From contig CAYQBA010000005.1 of the NCBI GenBank assembly GCA_964415605.1, positions 1-52,401 of the forward strand: DNA of 52,401 nt. The letters are read 5' to 3'. Positions 17,652-26,415 of this stretch are shown here, one piece after another. A program made the position numbers and the translations under genes. Under the pieces are notes generated by a model. That model did no database searches. It saw only the letters and a program-made list of their open reading frames with translations, and was not told the origin of the DNA. Numbering within the stretch: the stretch's first letter is position 1; each line of letters starts with the position of its first letter. Source of the DNA: UCB3 sp964415605. GTDB lineage: Bacteria > Chloroflexota > Anaerolineae > Epilineales > Epilineaceae.

Positions 17652-20600
17652 TCATCGCATGGCATTCAAGCCATGGCCGAGATCGAGTGACTTGATCAAG
17701 TACGGAAGCGTCACAAACACTCGCACGGAAGCGGCAAATGGTTGTGAGGGCTCTGACATCACCTCATTCGCATCCTGTGCTATCGCTACAAGAAATGGAA
17801 TAGAATTCAGTGAAGTCACTTTGCCTTCGAAGCGTCCGGAATCATCCGCCTGACTGCGGTCGATGAATGTCGTCATGTCTGGTCTGGATGTTGAGTTACC
17901 GTAGATCTCCACCATGCATCCAGAACACGACTTGCCACTGACCGCATGACTTCTAACGTCATAGCTCTCAATGACAGGCGGCAGCACAGGAGAATCAGGG
18001 GCAATCAACGCTCGACCACGATTGTCAAAGATGCTGTTAACGGATACCGTATTCTGCGCAGACCCCCGAATCACGACTCCGTATGCACGACTATTGGCGA
18101 TAACATTCATGCCTTTGGGTGATCCCTCGCCGATACTGTTTCGAACAGTGGCTGACAGGAATATTCCGGTAGTGCCATTTCCCACGCGGCGCCTGCCATC
18201 GCTTCCCACGCCAATGCGATTCCGAGTCATCAAGACACGGTGTGTCGCAGAGATGTTAATCCCCGTTAGTTCATTTCCGCTGATGACATTATCGTCGATG
18301 GCCACATCTGACAATCGAACAGCCTGAACTCCGACGCCATTTGGCACTCCTTCAAGCCCTAACGCATTTGTCCCGATCCGATTCGAGGAGATTTGGTAGT
18401 CGTACTCGCGGCTTTCACTTATCTCGAGATTCGTAGTCCCAATTCCTATTCCAACATTCAGATTGCCGCTCACGAGGTTCCCGTACTCGACCGTTAGCCC
18501 ACCGATCACAGTGCGCAGCGCGCCCTGTCCTGACAAGACGCCCGCGCCATTCGGAATGGCCATTGTGCCGGTCAGGTCTGTACCAATGAGATTGGCGCTG
18601 ACAACATTGTCGTTCGAGCCTTCGCCACCAATAAACACACCGGCAGTGTTGCCAGATATGATGTTCGGTTCCTGAGGAGTGCCGATTCTGTTGCTCGCTG
18701 CACCAGAGCCAATACCCACTCCAATATCGTTACTGAGCATCTGGCGTCCAGAAACGTCGGTCCCGATCAGGTTACCAGACACGATATTCAACTGTGTATC
18801 AGTAACGACTATTGAGACTCCGAGTTCATTTGCGCTGATGACATTGTTAGGTCCAATCAAGTTCTCCGATGCCGCAGAGTCGATCAATACACCGGTCGCC
18901 TGAACAACGTTCATTCGGCTCTTGCCATCGGCCTTGGGGCCAATCAGGTTGCCTATCACCTGATTACCCAGAGTGTTTTCACCGCCAATGTGAATTCCTT
19001 GTCGACCATTGCCCGAGATGACATTGCGGGATCCAGGTTCCAGCCCACCAATGATGTTGACAGAAGCACCTCGGTCAATCTCGACGCCAACTACCCTGTT
19101 ACCGACATCGTGATCTCCACCCTCGCCAATGCCGACATAGTTCCCGACGACCAGATTGCCTGATGTGTTAGGCCCGCTAAGATACACACCGAATATGCCA
19201 TTCCCGCTGATCACATTGCGATGCATGTTGGTGGATCCGCCGATTGTGTTAGACTTGGCACCTCCATGTATCATGACTCCAGCGCCGAGGTTCCCAAGCG
19301 CGACTGATCCCGTGCCATCAAGTCCGATGATGTTACCCATTACAGCATTTCTCTGAGCATCGGCATAGCCCACTTCGACTCCAGTGACACCATTACCGCT
19401 AATCACATTTGCGGCGCCATGTGCAGTTCCACCAACAATGTTGTCTGAGGCTCCACTTTGAATGATCACACCACCAATACCGTTGCCAATCGCCTTCATT
19501 CCTGATTCATCAGCACCAATCACGTTGCCCATAATCATGTTTTGTGATGAGTTGGAACCAATGATCACAACTCCAGCTTCGGTATTGCCGCTTATGACAT
19601 TTCCAAGTGCGGGTTCCACTGCGCCGATGGTGTTATGTGTTGCACCTTCTTGAATCTGAACTCCTCGGTCATTCGCAAAGGCGGTCTTCCCACTCCTCGT
19701 GGTTCCAATGAGGCTTCCAACAACAGCGTTGTCACTGGTCGATGGACCGCTGATAATCACCCCAAACCGATTACCGCCCAGCACATTGCCCGATCCGAGC
19801 AACCCTTCTTCGATATCGCGACCTCCACCAACGGTGCACCCTCGCGCCCCAGAGTGAAGTGCGATGCCAACGTCGAAGCCAGTCAACTGCAATCCCATAA
19901 CACGCACGTTGCGACCACCAGAGATATCCAACCCGACAAGCGGCCGGTCTTCGCGCCGCAGAATAGCACTGCCGTCGATGACAGCGCCCCGCTGACTCCC
20001 GTCAATCGTCAAGTCACTCGCGCCGATGACTGGCAGCGGAGACTGAAGCGCAATGGTCGTGGGTCGCTCCACCGGGAATGCTTCGCTGCTAAAGACGATC
20101 TCGTCACCGTTCCCGGCCACCGCCATACATGCCCGCAGGCTGCCTGCACCGCTGTCCGCCGCGGTCGTGACGGTGCATGTGCGAGCATCAGTCGCATCGC
20201 GAATTGAACCGTTCCACCTGTCGATTCGCAGCGTCTGCAAGGGCGCGATGATGGGTCTTCTTCGCTCCAGGTTTACGTAGAACAGATCCGAGTGTGAAGG
20301 TCGATAGGGCATTCCGCGGTATGTTAGCGGCAACGGCAATGCTTGCCGCGAAAGCACCTCGGTCATGGTAAGGTGCTTACGAGCCTGATCCACCCCGACT
20401 CTCTCTGTCACCCGCATCGTCCTGTCCGTAGCTTCGTCGGCACGTTCAGTTGCGATGAGTCGAGCGTAAGACTCTTCGAACAGCCGTTCCGTATCGCGCA
20501 ACACTGTGGCCATGGCGCGGTCCAAGTCCTCTACGGACATCGGCACATCGGACGATCGGGTGGCATACGACTTCAGGTGGGTCGGCAACTCAAGAGTCGG

Positions 20601-20717
20601 TTCTCCGTCGCGTACAGGCAGTCGAGCTTGAACTGACTCACCGATTGACTGAGGGAGGCCTGCCGTCACGCCGGCCAAGGCAATGCTTGTCGTGGCGGCA
20701 ACGAGTCGCACGCGCAT
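17652..20717 (-). CDS. Large secreted beta-helix repeat protein
   Basis: A 1021-residue exported protein. The start ATG (20715-20717) has AAGGAG six bases upstream, and the first 31 residues form a signal peptide ending near ESVQA. Residues 90-150 are helical and charged. From about residue 180 to 900 there are roughly 20 beta-helix coils built on NVISGN / NLIGTD / GVxI units, the polymorphic-outer-membrane or CSLREA-like repeat style seen also in the downstream gene. A short C-terminal domain has a CSGC pair and ends near VFVTLPYLIKSL. No catalytic residues are evident; adhesion or polysaccharide binding is plausible. Base composition is far less GC-rich than neighbouring genes, which suggests recent acquisition. 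Confidence 0.82.
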   Translation of the reverse strand: MRVRLVAATTSIALAGVTAGLPQSIGESVQARLPVRDGEPTLELPTHLKSYATRSSDVPMSVEDLDRAMATVLRDTERLFEESYARLIATERADEATDRTMRVTERVGVDQARKHLTMTEVLSRQALPLPLTYRGMPYRPSHSDLFYVNLERRRPIIAPLQTLRIDRWNGSIRDATDARTCTVTTAADSGAGSLRACMAVAGNGDEIVFSSEAFPVERPTTIALQSPLPVIGASDLTIDGSQRGAVIDGSAILRREDRPLVGLDISGGRNVRVMGLQLTGFDVGIALHSGARGCTVGGGRDIEEGLLGSGNVLGGNRFGVIISGPSTSDNAVVGSLIGTTRSGKTAFANDRGVQIQEGATHNTIGAVEPALGNVISGNTEAGVVIIGSNSSQNMIMGNVIGADESGMKAIGNGIGGVIIQSGASDNIVGGTAHGAANVISGNGVTGVEVGYADAQRNAVMGNIIGLDGTGSVALGNLGAGVMIHGGAKSNTIGGSTNMHRNVISGNGIFGVYLSGPNTSGNLVVGNYVGIGEGGDHDVGNRVVGVEIDRGASVNIIGGLEPGSRNVISGNGRQGIHIGGENTLGNQVIGNLIGPKADGKSRMNVVQATGVLIDSAASENLIGPNNVISANELGVSIVVTDTQLNIVSGNLIGTDVSGRQMLSNDIGVGIGSGAASNRIGTPQEPNIISGNTAGVFIGGEGSNDNVVSANLIGTDLTGTMAIPNGAGVLSGQGALRTVIGGLTVEYGNLVSGNLNVGIGIGTTNLEISESREYDYQISSNRIGTNALGLEGVPNGVGVQAVRLSDVAIDDNVISGNELTGINISATHRVLMTRNRIGVGSDGRRRVGNGTTGIFLSATVRNSIGEGSPKGMNVIANSRAYGVVIRGSAQNTVSVNSIFDNRGRALIAPDSPVLPPVIESYDVRSHAVSGKSCSGCMVEIYGNSTSRPDMTTFIDRSQADDSGRFEGKVTSLNSIPFLVAIAQDANEVMSEPSQPFAASVRVFVTLPYLIKSLDLGHGLNAMR

Positions 20718-20790
20718 CTGATTCTCCTTGACGCTCAGAAACAGCAATGGCGTTGGATATGCGTTGGTGGCCGAAGCCGGCGCGTTGACG

Positions 20791-20819
20791 AGCATACCCG
20801 CCCCAACGCCCCTCGTCAA
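20791..20819 (-). promoter_or_regulatory. Promoter of the beta-helix operon
   Basis: On the minus strand TTGACG (20814-20819), a 17-bp spacer and TATGCT (20791-20796) form a near-consensus promoter. It lies about 75 bases upstream of the chosen ATG at 20717, which supports that start over the longer open frame. Confidence 0.75.
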
Positions 20820-20864
20820 CCACGCGACCCGAATGCACTCAACTGACCACTCCTCCCCGACGCC

Positions 20865-20897
20865 GGCGGGGGCCCACCCAACCGGTGAGCCCCCGCC
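20865..20897 (-). terminator. Hairpin terminator after the exported protein gene
   Basis: A 14-bp stem with one mismatch (20865-20878 with 20884-20897) closes a five-base loop, 37 bases past the stop of the minus-strand gene ending at 20935. No T-run is seen. It also insulates the beta-helix promoter. Confidence 0.6.
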
Positions 20898-20934
20898 GCC
20901 GGGTCCATGCGGCCGATCGGCCGCCAGTCGTGCG

Positions 20935-21633
20935 TCAGCGAACCGGGAGCGTGAAGTCGATGCTCTTGAAGTGGCGCTGGCCGTAGCAGCTCCCCATCAC
21001 GCACGCCGACATCACGATGCTGACCTCGTGCGTCACGCTGGCCACCAGCGAGTCGTTGGCGCCGGCGCTCAGGCTGCCTTCGACCGTCAGCCAGTTGGCG
21101 CTGTTGGTGCCCCCGCTCGATCGTTCGGTGCTGAACCCCAGCCTGCCGCCGTTCGACCAGTACGAGCCGTACGTCGGCGTCAGGTCGCCCCGGATGTACG
21201 TCGTATCGTGGTAGATCGCCAGGCCGCCGTCGTCGTAGAACACCCAGTACGACCCGTAGTACATGTTCACGAGGTCGCTGACGGCCTGCTGCGTCGGCGA
21301 CTTGCGCACCCCGTCGACCGTCTGGTACCAGCGCTCGATGCTCGTCATCTGACCGCCCCGGCCGACCGCGATCACGTTGGCGTCCAGCCCGTCGGACGAC
21401 CCGCCATCACCCAGGGCGCCGGCGCGCTCGACCTGCGCGAGCACCGTGTTCCAGTCCGCCGAGGCGGGGTGCGCCGCCAGGATGCCCGCCAGCTCAGCGG
21501 CCGCCGCGGCGTCGGGGGCGTCGGCGGCGGCCGGCCGCGGGTCGCCGAAGCCGAGCATGGCGGCCAGGACCGCCACGGCCAGCAGCGATGGCCGGGGGTG
21601 GAACAAGTCAAGCATGTGCCCCATCTTCTTCAT
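20935..21633 (-). CDS. Small exported protein, function unknown
   Basis: A 232-residue protein with a signal peptide (MKKMGHMLDL plus a hydrophobic segment, probable cleavage near RPAAA). The start ATG (21631-21633) has AGAGGAG six bases upstream. The mature part begins with an Ala-rich helix and continues as a beta-rich domain with many Tyr/Trp/Ser (NMYYGSYWVFYDDGG, YGSYWSNGG) and two Cys in SACVMGSCYGQ that could form a disulfide. I do not recognise the family. A palindrome of two nested arms (21676-21697) lies about 45 bases upstream and may be an operator. The gene is divergent from a decayed fragment of a secreted-protein domain. Confidence 0.75.
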   Translation of the reverse strand: MKKMGHMLDLFHPRPSLLAVAVLAAMLGFGDPRPAAADAPDAAAAAELAGILAAHPASADWNTVLAQVERAGALGDGGSSDGLDANVIAVGRGGQMTSIERWYQTVDGVRKSPTQQAVSDLVNMYYGSYWVFYDDGGLAIYHDTTYIRGDLTPTYGSYWSNGGRLGFSTERSSGGTNSANWLTVEGSLSAGANDSLVASVTHEVSIVMSACVMGSCYGQRHFKSIDFTLPVR

Positions 21634-21781
21634 CTTGGACTCCTCTTGCTCGAAGCATGTGCTGTGGATCCCGGAGCACCGACCGAATCGGCGGTGCGTG
21701 TAGCTGCCCCCAGTATCGCGATCCCAGGCCGTCCGTGGGTCGCGATGCGACACCAAATGCGACACCTTTCCGGACGCGCGG

Positions 21782-22129
21782 TGGGCACTGCGCGACATCC
21801 GCGCGATCGGCTTGCCGGGCCGGATCATCCTCGTCTGGGAGACCGCGGCCGAGGCCAGCACGCTCGGCTTCGACATCCTGCGCGCCGCAAGGCCGGCGGG
21901 CCATCGACGCCGGTGAACGCGGTGCCGATCCCGGCCGAGGGCGGCGCGGCCAGCGGCCACAGCCACGTCCTGTGCGACGCGCCGGGTCCCGGAACCTAGC
22001 GCTACCGCCTGGAGGAGCGTGGGGAAGATGGCAAGCGCCGCACCGTTCTCTACGGTCTAGGCGCGGGTGGGGCCGGGGGCGGAGGGGCGGGCGCTGTGCG
22101 TGCCGATCGCGGGGACGGGCTGGACCTAA
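21782..22129 (+). pseudogene. Decayed C-terminal domain of a secreted protein
   Basis: Translation in three frames gives a broken copy of the C-terminal domain found intact at 26416-26772. Matching pieces are LRDIRAIGL (intact LRYFRAIGL), LVWETAAEASTLGFDILR, SHVLCDAPGPG, RYRLEE and VGPGAEGRAL. At least two frameshifts and one in-frame TAG (21997-21999, where the intact copy has TGG for Trp) disrupt it. The TAA at 22127-22129 matches the end of the intact gene. The upstream part of the ancestral gene is missing. The domain is a fibronectin/Ig-like fold of the kind found at the end of Chloroflexota surface proteins. Confidence 0.75.
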
Positions 22130-22497
22130 CCGTCGTTCTCGTGACCGAGGTGCATGATCAGCAAGGTGCGTGTCAATTCGACGAAGTCGCACGCGTCGAA
22201 TGCGGCGACCACCGCGGCCAGATTCGGGAGTAGGAGGGCCTCGAGGTCATCGTTCGTGATGTTCCCCGTGGCCACGAACAGGAGTTTCGCGGGTTGCCCC
22301 GAGGTCACGAGCGAGCTGACAAAATCGGCATCCTTGGAGACGAGGATCCGTCCTTCGGCTGCCGTAACTGCGTTGATCTCGGCATCTGTCGTTCGGTTGC
22401 GACCGGGTAGATCCAGCGTGTGAATCGCGTCGTGCCCAGCCTCACGCAGCCGAAGAGCCAGTCCGCGCGGGAGCTGAGCGTCGACGAGGAATTTCAT
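22126..22497 (-). CDS. DUF5615 PIN-like toxin
   Basis: A 123-residue protein of the DUF5615 (PIN-like) family. It begins MKFLVDAQLPRGLA and carries the spaced acidic residues of a PIN nuclease: Asp in LVDAQLP, a DAEI segment, and Asp in LVSKDADF. Such proteins are VapC-like toxins thought to cleave RNA. Its ATG overlaps the stop of the upstream DUF433 gene by four bases, the typical antitoxin-toxin order. The C-terminal end overlaps the decayed fragment on the opposite strand by a few bases, consistent with insertion next to debris. Confidence 0.87.
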   Translation of the reverse strand: MKFLVDAQLPRGLALRLREAGHDAIHTLDLPGRNRTTDAEINAVTAAEGRILVSKDADFVSSLVTSGQPAKLLFVATGNITNDDLEALLLPNLAAVVAAFDACDFVELTRTLLIMHLGHENDG

Positions 22498-22727
22498 GCC
22501 ACAAGGGACTGAATGCTCTTGGTCTGGCTCAGGCGCCTGGCGAATTCCAGGGCGGCCAGGATGTCCTCGCGCTCGAGGTCCGCGTAATCCGCCAGGATCT
22601 CATCGATCGTCATGCCAGCACTCAGCAGGCCGAGGATGAACTCGACCGGGTACCTGAGCCCGCGCACGCAGGGTTTGCCGTGACAGATTGCCGGATCGAT
22701 GGTAATCCGATCAATCAAGGTCGTCAT
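22494..22727 (-). CDS. DUF433 antitoxin
   Basis: A 77-residue DUF433 protein, the usual partner of DUF5615 toxins. The family pattern DRITIDPAICHGKPCVRGLRYPV is followed by LLSAGMTIDEILADYADLEREDILAALEFA, a winged-helix DNA-binding fold that probably also represses the operon. A GAGGAG site precedes the ATG at 22725-22727. It is first of a two-gene toxin-antitoxin operon. Confidence 0.9.
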   Translation of the reverse strand: MTTLIDRITIDPAICHGKPCVRGLRYPVEFILGLLSAGMTIDEILADYADLEREDILAALEFARRLSQTKSIQSLVA

Positions 22728-22817
22728 GATCCGCTCCTCGCGGCGATTGGCCGATGTCGATGCGAACAGAGTATACCACCTGCCGGAAGTCCCGCCCGGC
22801 GAACGGCAGGCCCGCCC

Positions 22818-23214
22818 GTACCCTCTGTCGGAGCCGCGGCATGCAACCTCGGCTTCGTCGCCCTGGCGCGGAGCACGCCCGACCGAGCGGCCGAGCTGTT
22901 TCAAGCAGCGGCGCTCGAGTTCCTCGCCATCGATGACCGGGTCGGGCTGGCGGAGTGCCTCGACGGGCTGGCAAAGGGTGGCGGCCGGACACGACCCCGA
23001 ACGCGCCGTGACGCTGCGCGCGGCGGCCCATGCGAATCGGGCCGCCGCCGGGGTCGTGCCCTCTGGTGAATCAGCGGCGCAGGCGACCGCCTTGCAGAGG
23101 CTGCGGGAGCGCCTCGGCAAGGCCGCCTTCGAGGCCGCATGGGCGGTTGGAAAGCAAGCCCCGGTCCGCGACCTGATCACCCCAGGCGACGCTCCTTCGC
23201 CCCCATCCCGATGA
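22818..23214 (+). pseudogene. Fragment of a LuxR/AfsR-type regulator C-terminal TPR region
   Basis: Two overlapping frames join into the end of a large ATPase-TPR regulator. The first reads NLGFVALARSTPDRAAELF and IDDRVGLAECLDGLA. After a frameshift near 22970 the second reads AAGHDPERAVTLRAAAHANR and LGKAAFEAAWAVGKQ, ending at a TGA. This is the common terminal module of STAND/TPR regulators of the LuxR or BTAD type. The 5' two-thirds of such a gene is absent. It does not closely match the C-termini of the two BTAD genes in this window. Confidence 0.7.
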
Positions 23215-23453
23215 CCAGCAGCCCGGCAATCGCAGCGGGCGAGTCCAGCGAGAGATCGGTGATATCGGACGGCCTGCACACACCCGGAAGCCGCCGTCAA
23301 CACGCCGATACATCCCCGTCGCCGCCCCACCCCTGTCAGCGCCTCCGTTGGCGCTCTCCGCCCCAGCCGATACAATTGCGCGCAACGTGATCGAGGCCGC
23401 TTCGGTAGGAACCGTGCTGGCGATCACGACTGTGGGCCAGAACGAGGTGACGC
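23215..23453. other. Intergenic, nothing firm
   Basis: About 240 bases before the Uma2 gene. A possible -10-like GATACAAT lies near 23369-23376 without a clear -35. Nothing else is recognised. Confidence 0.35.
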
Positions 23454-24140
23454 ATGAGCACTGTGATCGATCCGGTTCGCGTGCGCCCCAGCCCTACATC
23501 GGCGGCTGCCCCCGGGGCACCAGGCGCACCCCCGACCACCGCGTCAACGGTCGCCGTGACGTTCGAATCATGGTTGGCCGCCGAAAGCGAGGGACCGCTC
23601 ACCGAATGGGTCCACGGGGAGGTGATCGTCCACATGTCCGCCTCGGTGCTGCACCAACGGTTGGTGAGCTTCCTGGATCGATTCCTCGGCCTCTTCGTGA
23701 GCCTGCGTGGGCTTGGTGAAGTCCTCATCGCTCCCGCGGCGATGCGCGCCAGCCCGGACGGGCCCGGACGCGAGCCGGACCTGATGTTCGTGGCGGCGGG
23801 GCGACGCGCGATCATCACCGACGCCTTGGTGGACGGTCCGCCGGATCTGGTCGTCGAGGTGGTGTCGGACGACAGCGTGGCTCGGGATCGCGACGAGAAG
23901 TACAGCGAGTACGAGGCGGCCGGCATCCGCGAGTATTGGATCATCGACCCACGCCCGAACCGTCGGCGTGCGGACTTCTACGTGCTCGGCGAGGACGGGC
24001 GATACCAGCCCGTTCCCGTCGGCCTGGATGGCCGCTATCGCTCGACCGCCATCACGGGCCTCTGGTTGGATGTCCGATGGCTCTGGGCCGAGACGCCGGA
24101 CGCCGCGGCGGCGATCAGAGAGACGGCGGGTAGCCTGTAG
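23454..24140 (+). CDS. Uma2 family (DUF820) endonuclease-like protein
   Basis: A 228-residue protein of the Uma2 family, with the restriction-endonuclease (PD-(D/E)XK) fold. The catalytic pattern is visible: REPDLMFVA (Asp), DLVVEVVSDDSVARDRDEKY (Glu, then Lys of the DEKY) and EYEAAGIREYWIIDP. The first 35 residues are a Pro/Ala-rich extension beyond the normal family start at FESWLAAE. A GAGGTG site eight bases upstream supports the ATG at 23454. Uma2 genes are numerous in Cyanobacteria and Chloroflexota, often near mobile DNA, and their biological role is unsettled. Confidence 0.9.
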   Translation: MSTVIDPVRVRPSPTSAAAPGAPGAPPTTASTVAVTFESWLAAESEGPLTEWVHGEVIVHMSASVLHQRLVSFLDRFLGLFVSLRGLGEVLIAPAAMRASPDGPGREPDLMFVAAGRRAIITDALVDGPPDLVVEVVSDDSVARDRDEKYSEYEAAGIREYWIIDPRPNRRRADFYVLGEDGRYQPVPVGLDGRYRSTAITGLWLDVRWLWAETPDAAAAIRETAGSL

Positions 24141-24265
24141 CAAGCACGGCCGCCCGAAGTCGGGGCTGGCAATCGCACGGTGGGTGGGGATCACGCAGTC
24201 GCATTGCGCGCGATTCAGCCGACCATGTCCAATCTGCTTGACGCCTTGTCAGCCAACTTCGGCCA

Positions 24266-24281
24266 GCATCACGGGTGATGC
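24266..24281. terminator. Small hairpin between convergent genes
   Basis: GCATCAC and GTGATGC (24266-24272 and 24275-24281) form a 7-bp stem between the convergent Uma2 and glycosyltransferase genes. No T-run; weak terminator candidate. Confidence 0.35.
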
Positions 24282-24302
24282 AAGCGCCAGAGGAAGCGCC
24301 GA

Positions 24303-26318
24303 TCACCCCCGCGCCACCCCCTCCAAGAACCCCGCCAGCTCGTCCACCGCTCCCATGTCTTCGAACAGCACGGGGGAAGCCTCCATGATCCGCTCGCCGA
24401 CGTCGCGCCGATATTCCGGATCGGTCCCCAGCCGCAGCGCGATCGCCACGCAGCCATCCGCCGTCGCCGCGATGCCGTCCGTCACCCCGATCCGCCGGCA
24501 CGCCGCGTAGGCCCACCGGCCGCGGTGGAAGCGCCCCGGCAGCGTGACGATCGGCGTGCCGACCGCCAGCGCGTCGTACGTCGTGTTCGCCCCGCCGCCG
24601 TAATGCGTCGTGTCGAGCGCGACGTCGGCGACGGCCAACAGGTTGAGATAGTCAGCCTCGGGCATGCGGGGCAGGAAGCGGATGCGCGCGGCCACGTCCG
24701 GCATGCCGTGTTCGAAACGCCGGCGCAGCAGCGCGGTGATGCCCGGCTGGGCATCCTCGATGAACAGCGCTTGTCCGGCCGGGTCGCCGCGCAGGATGGC
24801 CGCCACCAGCGCGTCGAAGTCCGGCTGCACCTTGCGCAAGTTCTGGGCGCAGAGGTAGAGGTGGACGTGCTCGGCGAGCCCGAGCGCGGCCCGCGACTTC
24901 AGGGGTGCCGGGACGGAAGGGCGATGGTAAAATGTCGGCAGGTGCTGGAACCGCACCAACCGCTCGGTGTAGAACGCGTCGCTCTCGTCGGTCTCCAGGC
25001 GCTCGCACGAGAGGTAGTAGTCCATCTCCGGAATCCCGCTCGTCACCGGCCAGCCCCAGGTGGCGCATTGGACCGGCGCGAGGCCGTGGAAGGGCAGGAA
25101 GTAGTTCAGCCCGTCGGTCCCGACTTCCCAGTAGTGAAGCACGTCGAAGCCGGCCGCGCCCACCTGCTCCGCCGCGAGCTGCAAGCCGCTGGCCAGCGGC
25201 AGGTAGCCGACGGCCGGGTTGGTGATCGCCGGCGCCAGGATGTCCTGCCCCGCCTGACGGCTGCACACCACCGTCAGCCGGAACCGCTCGCCCGGGAGCT
25301 GGTTCAGAATGCCGCGCATGCACTTCAAGAAGACGCCCTCGTGCCCGTGGGTGACCACGAAGCCGATGTGCGGCCGGCCGTCGGCCGCGCGGGCGTCAGG
25401 GGCGCGCGAGATCGCGACCGCACCGGCGTCCGTGCCGCGATGGGCCGCGAACAGCGATGCCCAGCGCGCCTTGAAGGCCCGCTCGTCACGGCCGTGGTAC
25501 ACCGTCAGCGACGGGGGCACCGCATCCAGCCGGTCGAGGCGGTCGAGCGCCACCGGGGCGCCGCGATCCAACCGGCGGGCGAGCGCCGCGTCCAGATCTG
25601 CCCAACAGCGCTCGATCTCCGCCTGGCTGGCGGGGATGACCGGGCAGAGCGTCTCGCGGTAGAGGCGCAAGAGGTCGTCCGCCGGATCGATGGCCAGCAC
25701 CCGGTCGTAGCTCACGCCGGCCGCGGCGACGTCGCCCTGCTGCTCCAGCACCTGGGCCAGGTTGCGGTGGGCGTCGGCGTACCCGGGGCGCCACGTGAGC
25801 GCCCGCCGAAAGCACGGGATGGCCGTGTCGAGCTCGCCCAGCTCCTTGTGCGCCACGCCCAGGTTGTTGTGCGCTTCAGGGAAGTCCGGCACCAGGGCGA
25901 CCGCGGCCTCGAAGCAAGCGGCAGCGGTGCGGAACCGCCCGACGGCGAGCAGCGTGTTGCCGAGGTTGTAGAAGGCCCGGGCGTGGCTCGGATCGAGGCT
26001 TACCGTCGCCTTGTAGTGCGCGATGGCCTCGTCGAACCGGCCGAGATCCTTGAGCGCGTTGGCCAGGCCGAACCGGGCCGCGGCGAGGTCCGGGGCCAGG
26101 GACGCGGCGCGCGCGAAGGCGTCCACGGCCCGCCCCGCCTGGCCGAGGCGACGATAGGCTTCGCCGAGGTTGGCGAGGTAGCCCGCGTTGCGATCGTCGA
26201 TCGCCACCGCCTGCTCGAAGCAGCGCGCCGCCGACGTGTAGTCCCCGTGCCGGCCGTGTTCCAGCCCGGCCTGGTGCCGGGCCGCCGCCCGGTGGCCCGG
26301 GCTGTTGCGGTCGCTCAC
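24303..26318 (-). CDS. TPR / O-GlcNAc transferase-like glycosyltransferase (GT41)
   Basis: A 671-residue protein with about six TPR units (residues 10-230; for example YLANLGEAYRRLGQ, AFYNLGNTLLAVGRF, AHNNLGVAHKELGEL) followed by a SPINDLY/OGT-like catalytic region. Family hallmarks include HGLAPVQCATWGWP with TSGIPEMDYYL, LCAQNLRKVQPDF (the lysine region that contacts the nucleotide sugar), and GGGANTTYDALAVGTP then TLPG. It should glycosylate Ser/Thr of proteins from a nucleotide sugar in the cytoplasm. The start is GTG at 26316-26318, which just overlaps a TGA in another frame; no good ribosome site is seen and an ATG is lacking. It lies 97 bases behind a secreted Thr/Pro-rich protein gene on the same strand, so that protein is a candidate substrate. 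Confidence 0.85.
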   Translation of the reverse strand: MSDRNSPGHRAAARHQAGLEHGRHGDYTSAARCFEQAVAIDDRNAGYLANLGEAYRRLGQAGRAVDAFARAASLAPDLAAARFGLANALKDLGRFDEAIAHYKATVSLDPSHARAFYNLGNTLLAVGRFRTAAACFEAAVALVPDFPEAHNNLGVAHKELGELDTAIPCFRRALTWRPGYADAHRNLAQVLEQQGDVAAAGVSYDRVLAIDPADDLLRLYRETLCPVIPASQAEIERCWADLDAALARRLDRGAPVALDRLDRLDAVPPSLTVYHGRDERAFKARWASLFAAHRGTDAGAVAISRAPDARAADGRPHIGFVVTHGHEGVFLKCMRGILNQLPGERFRLTVVCSRQAGQDILAPAITNPAVGYLPLASGLQLAAEQVGAAGFDVLHYWEVGTDGLNYFLPFHGLAPVQCATWGWPVTSGIPEMDYYLSCERLETDESDAFYTERLVRFQHLPTFYHRPSVPAPLKSRAALGLAEHVHLYLCAQNLRKVQPDFDALVAAILRGDPAGQALFIEDAQPGITALLRRRFEHGMPDVAARIRFLPRMPEADYLNLLAVADVALDTTHYGGGANTTYDALAVGTPIVTLPGRFHRGRWAYAACRRIGVTDGIAATADGCVAIALRLGTDPEYRRDVGERIMEASPVLFEDMGAVDELAGFLEGVARG

Positions 26319-26415
26319 TTGATGGCCGCCGCCGAGCGACGATGCTCGCGCCCCGGGCGCCGCCTCACCCTCGGCATGCGCCGGCAAGGGGACCAGCGGC
26401 TCGGGATCCGGTCGA

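Noticed and set aside
17652..20717. CRISPR-like regular repeats
   Set aside because: The periodic similarity is protein-level beta-helix coil repetition; units diverge at DNA level and are not separated by unique spacers.
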